DNA from: Sulfidibacter corallicola
GTDB lineage: Bacteria > Acidobacteriota > Holophagae > Acanthopleuribacterales > Acanthopleuribacteraceae
NCBI RefSeq assembly: GCF_017498545.1
Contig: NZ_CP071793.1
Location: 7,205,001 to 7,269,000, forward strand
Length of the DNA stretch: 64,000 nt
Direction of reading: 5' to 3'
Shown: piece after piece, positions 61,945 through 64,000 of the stretch
Numbering within the stretch: position 1 is the first letter of the stretch
How the letters are laid out: each line of letters opens with the position of its first letter
Notes under the pieces: generated by a model
The model's database searches: none
What the model was told of the DNA's origin: nothing
What the model saw: the letters and a program-made list of their open reading frames with translations, nothing else
Program-made: the position numbers and the translations under genes

Positions 61945-62629
61945 AACCATTCCTGGAGAAAAATCACTTCATAAATAGGTGGCATGGTGAATTGCCGACG
62001 TTTTGTGAGTTGCCTTACGCTTTCCCGCTCGAGGTGACGAAAGGGTCCCTCGGTACATTCGCTCGACTCGAAGGTCGGCCTCCGTCGTGCCACTGTCCCG
62101 AGCCTGGCCTGGCGGGAATCGACAACCCGAATGCGTCTCAACTTCCAAAAAGACTGCAGGACCAGTTGGTTACTCGGGGAAAAATGGTCTGGCCGCTGAA
62201 TGCTCGGTCGATTTTACCAATTTCCGCGTATTACCGTTCCTTTCTAGCAAAAATGGATTGGCATTTGTAGAATTTTTTCTGATTTTCTTTGGCAGGAGGT
62301 TAACCGAAGCCGTCTTTCAAACCAAAATTGGTCGAATTTTGCCACGGTTTGCATTGTTCTTTACGTTTTTCTTTACTTCAATCTTGCGATCTAAGGCGGA
62401 TCCATGTAACATCCCAATCTTGTTAGTTAGTTATTTTTCGAAACGCGCCATATTGACGCGAACATTTGGTTATCCATAACTCTATTCATCGACATCGTGT
62501 AGCTATTGTTTTCCTTTGTTGAATTTTTCAAGGCACCGTCACGCGTTCGGTTTTTTGCCGTGCTGCGTCACGGATTCGACCGTATTGTGTCGGCTTTGCC
62601 TTAAATTGAATAAAACGAGATATTTACCC
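61945..62629. other. A+T-rich region upstream of the second NRPS
   Basis: 685 bases with divergent genes on each side. From 62200 on the base use is much richer in A+T than nearby coding DNA. It should carry both promoters. No CACGAA repeat and no supported gene. Confidence 0.5.

Positions 62630-64000
<1,371 letters not shown>

Overview
The window is a GC-rich bacterial chromosome segment with long secreted YD/RHS proteins, M56 and M28 peptidases, an ECF sigma factor of the kind common in Acidobacteriota and Planctomycetota, a Ser/Thr kinase-TPR protein, WD40 repeats, modular NRPS genes and unusually large repeat-filled intergenic regions. This points to a large-genome environmental bacterium. 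A member of the Acidobacteriota (Acanthopleuribacter/Sulfidibacter-like) is my best guess, inferred from gene content only. I see no rRNA, tRNA or CRISPR array.

Layout. 1-10.6 kb: the 3' end of a secreted choice-of-anchor Q protein, a secreted protein of unknown function, a DUF6544-like membrane protein, a LytS/LytTR two-component pair, a thioredoxin-fold protein with an NTF2-like partner, a tandem repeat array, an NAD-dependent epimerase, cysteine synthase and a GNAT acetyltransferase. 10.8-23.9 kb: a 149-bp repeat field, then a blaI-like repressor gene overlapping or abutting a gene that fuses an M56 (BlaR1-like) metallopeptidase to a lytic transglycosylase. A double-dyad operator separates these from a divergent 2,356-aa secreted YD/choice-of-anchor-D protein, an RHS-core protein and an ECF sigma factor. 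23.9-27.1 kb: repeats and a secreted LamG protein. 27.1-38.7 kb: one giant lipopeptide-type NRPS (FAAL-ACP-C-A-PCP-C-A-PCP-C-A-PCP, no thioesterase). 38.7-47.1 kb: repeat-rich DNA holding a polysaccharide deacetylase gene preceded by a second copy of the BlaI-type operator, a Ser/Thr kinase-TPR gene, and a group II intron inserted in a copy of a dispersed repeat. 47.1-54.5 kb: a type VI secretion effector island (VgrG, PoNi-like immunity protein, PAAR, DUF4123 adaptor, WHH nuclease toxin, SUKH immunity protein, CDC123-like ATP-grasp). 54.6-64 kb: a WD40 protein, repeats, a HEAT-like protein, a membrane M28 peptidase and the start of a second NRPS that opens with a TubC-type docking domain.

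How the genes work together. The repeated operator suggests one regulon in which cell-wall damage, sensed by the M56/transglycosylase protein, relieves BlaI repression of its own operon, of the large surface YD protein and of the deacetylase 26 kb away. The first NRPS ends in an acidic DSFEF tail of the type that binds beta-hairpin docking domains, and the second NRPS starts with such a domain, so they may form one assembly line although 24 kb of other DNA lies between them. The T6SS island has no structural secretion genes here and must rely on an apparatus encoded elsewhere. At least six families of intergenic repeats, most sharing GTCCAC...CACGAA segments, fill the gaps. They are nested, inverted and tandemly amplified, and one copy has apparently supplied the stop and C-terminus of a gene.
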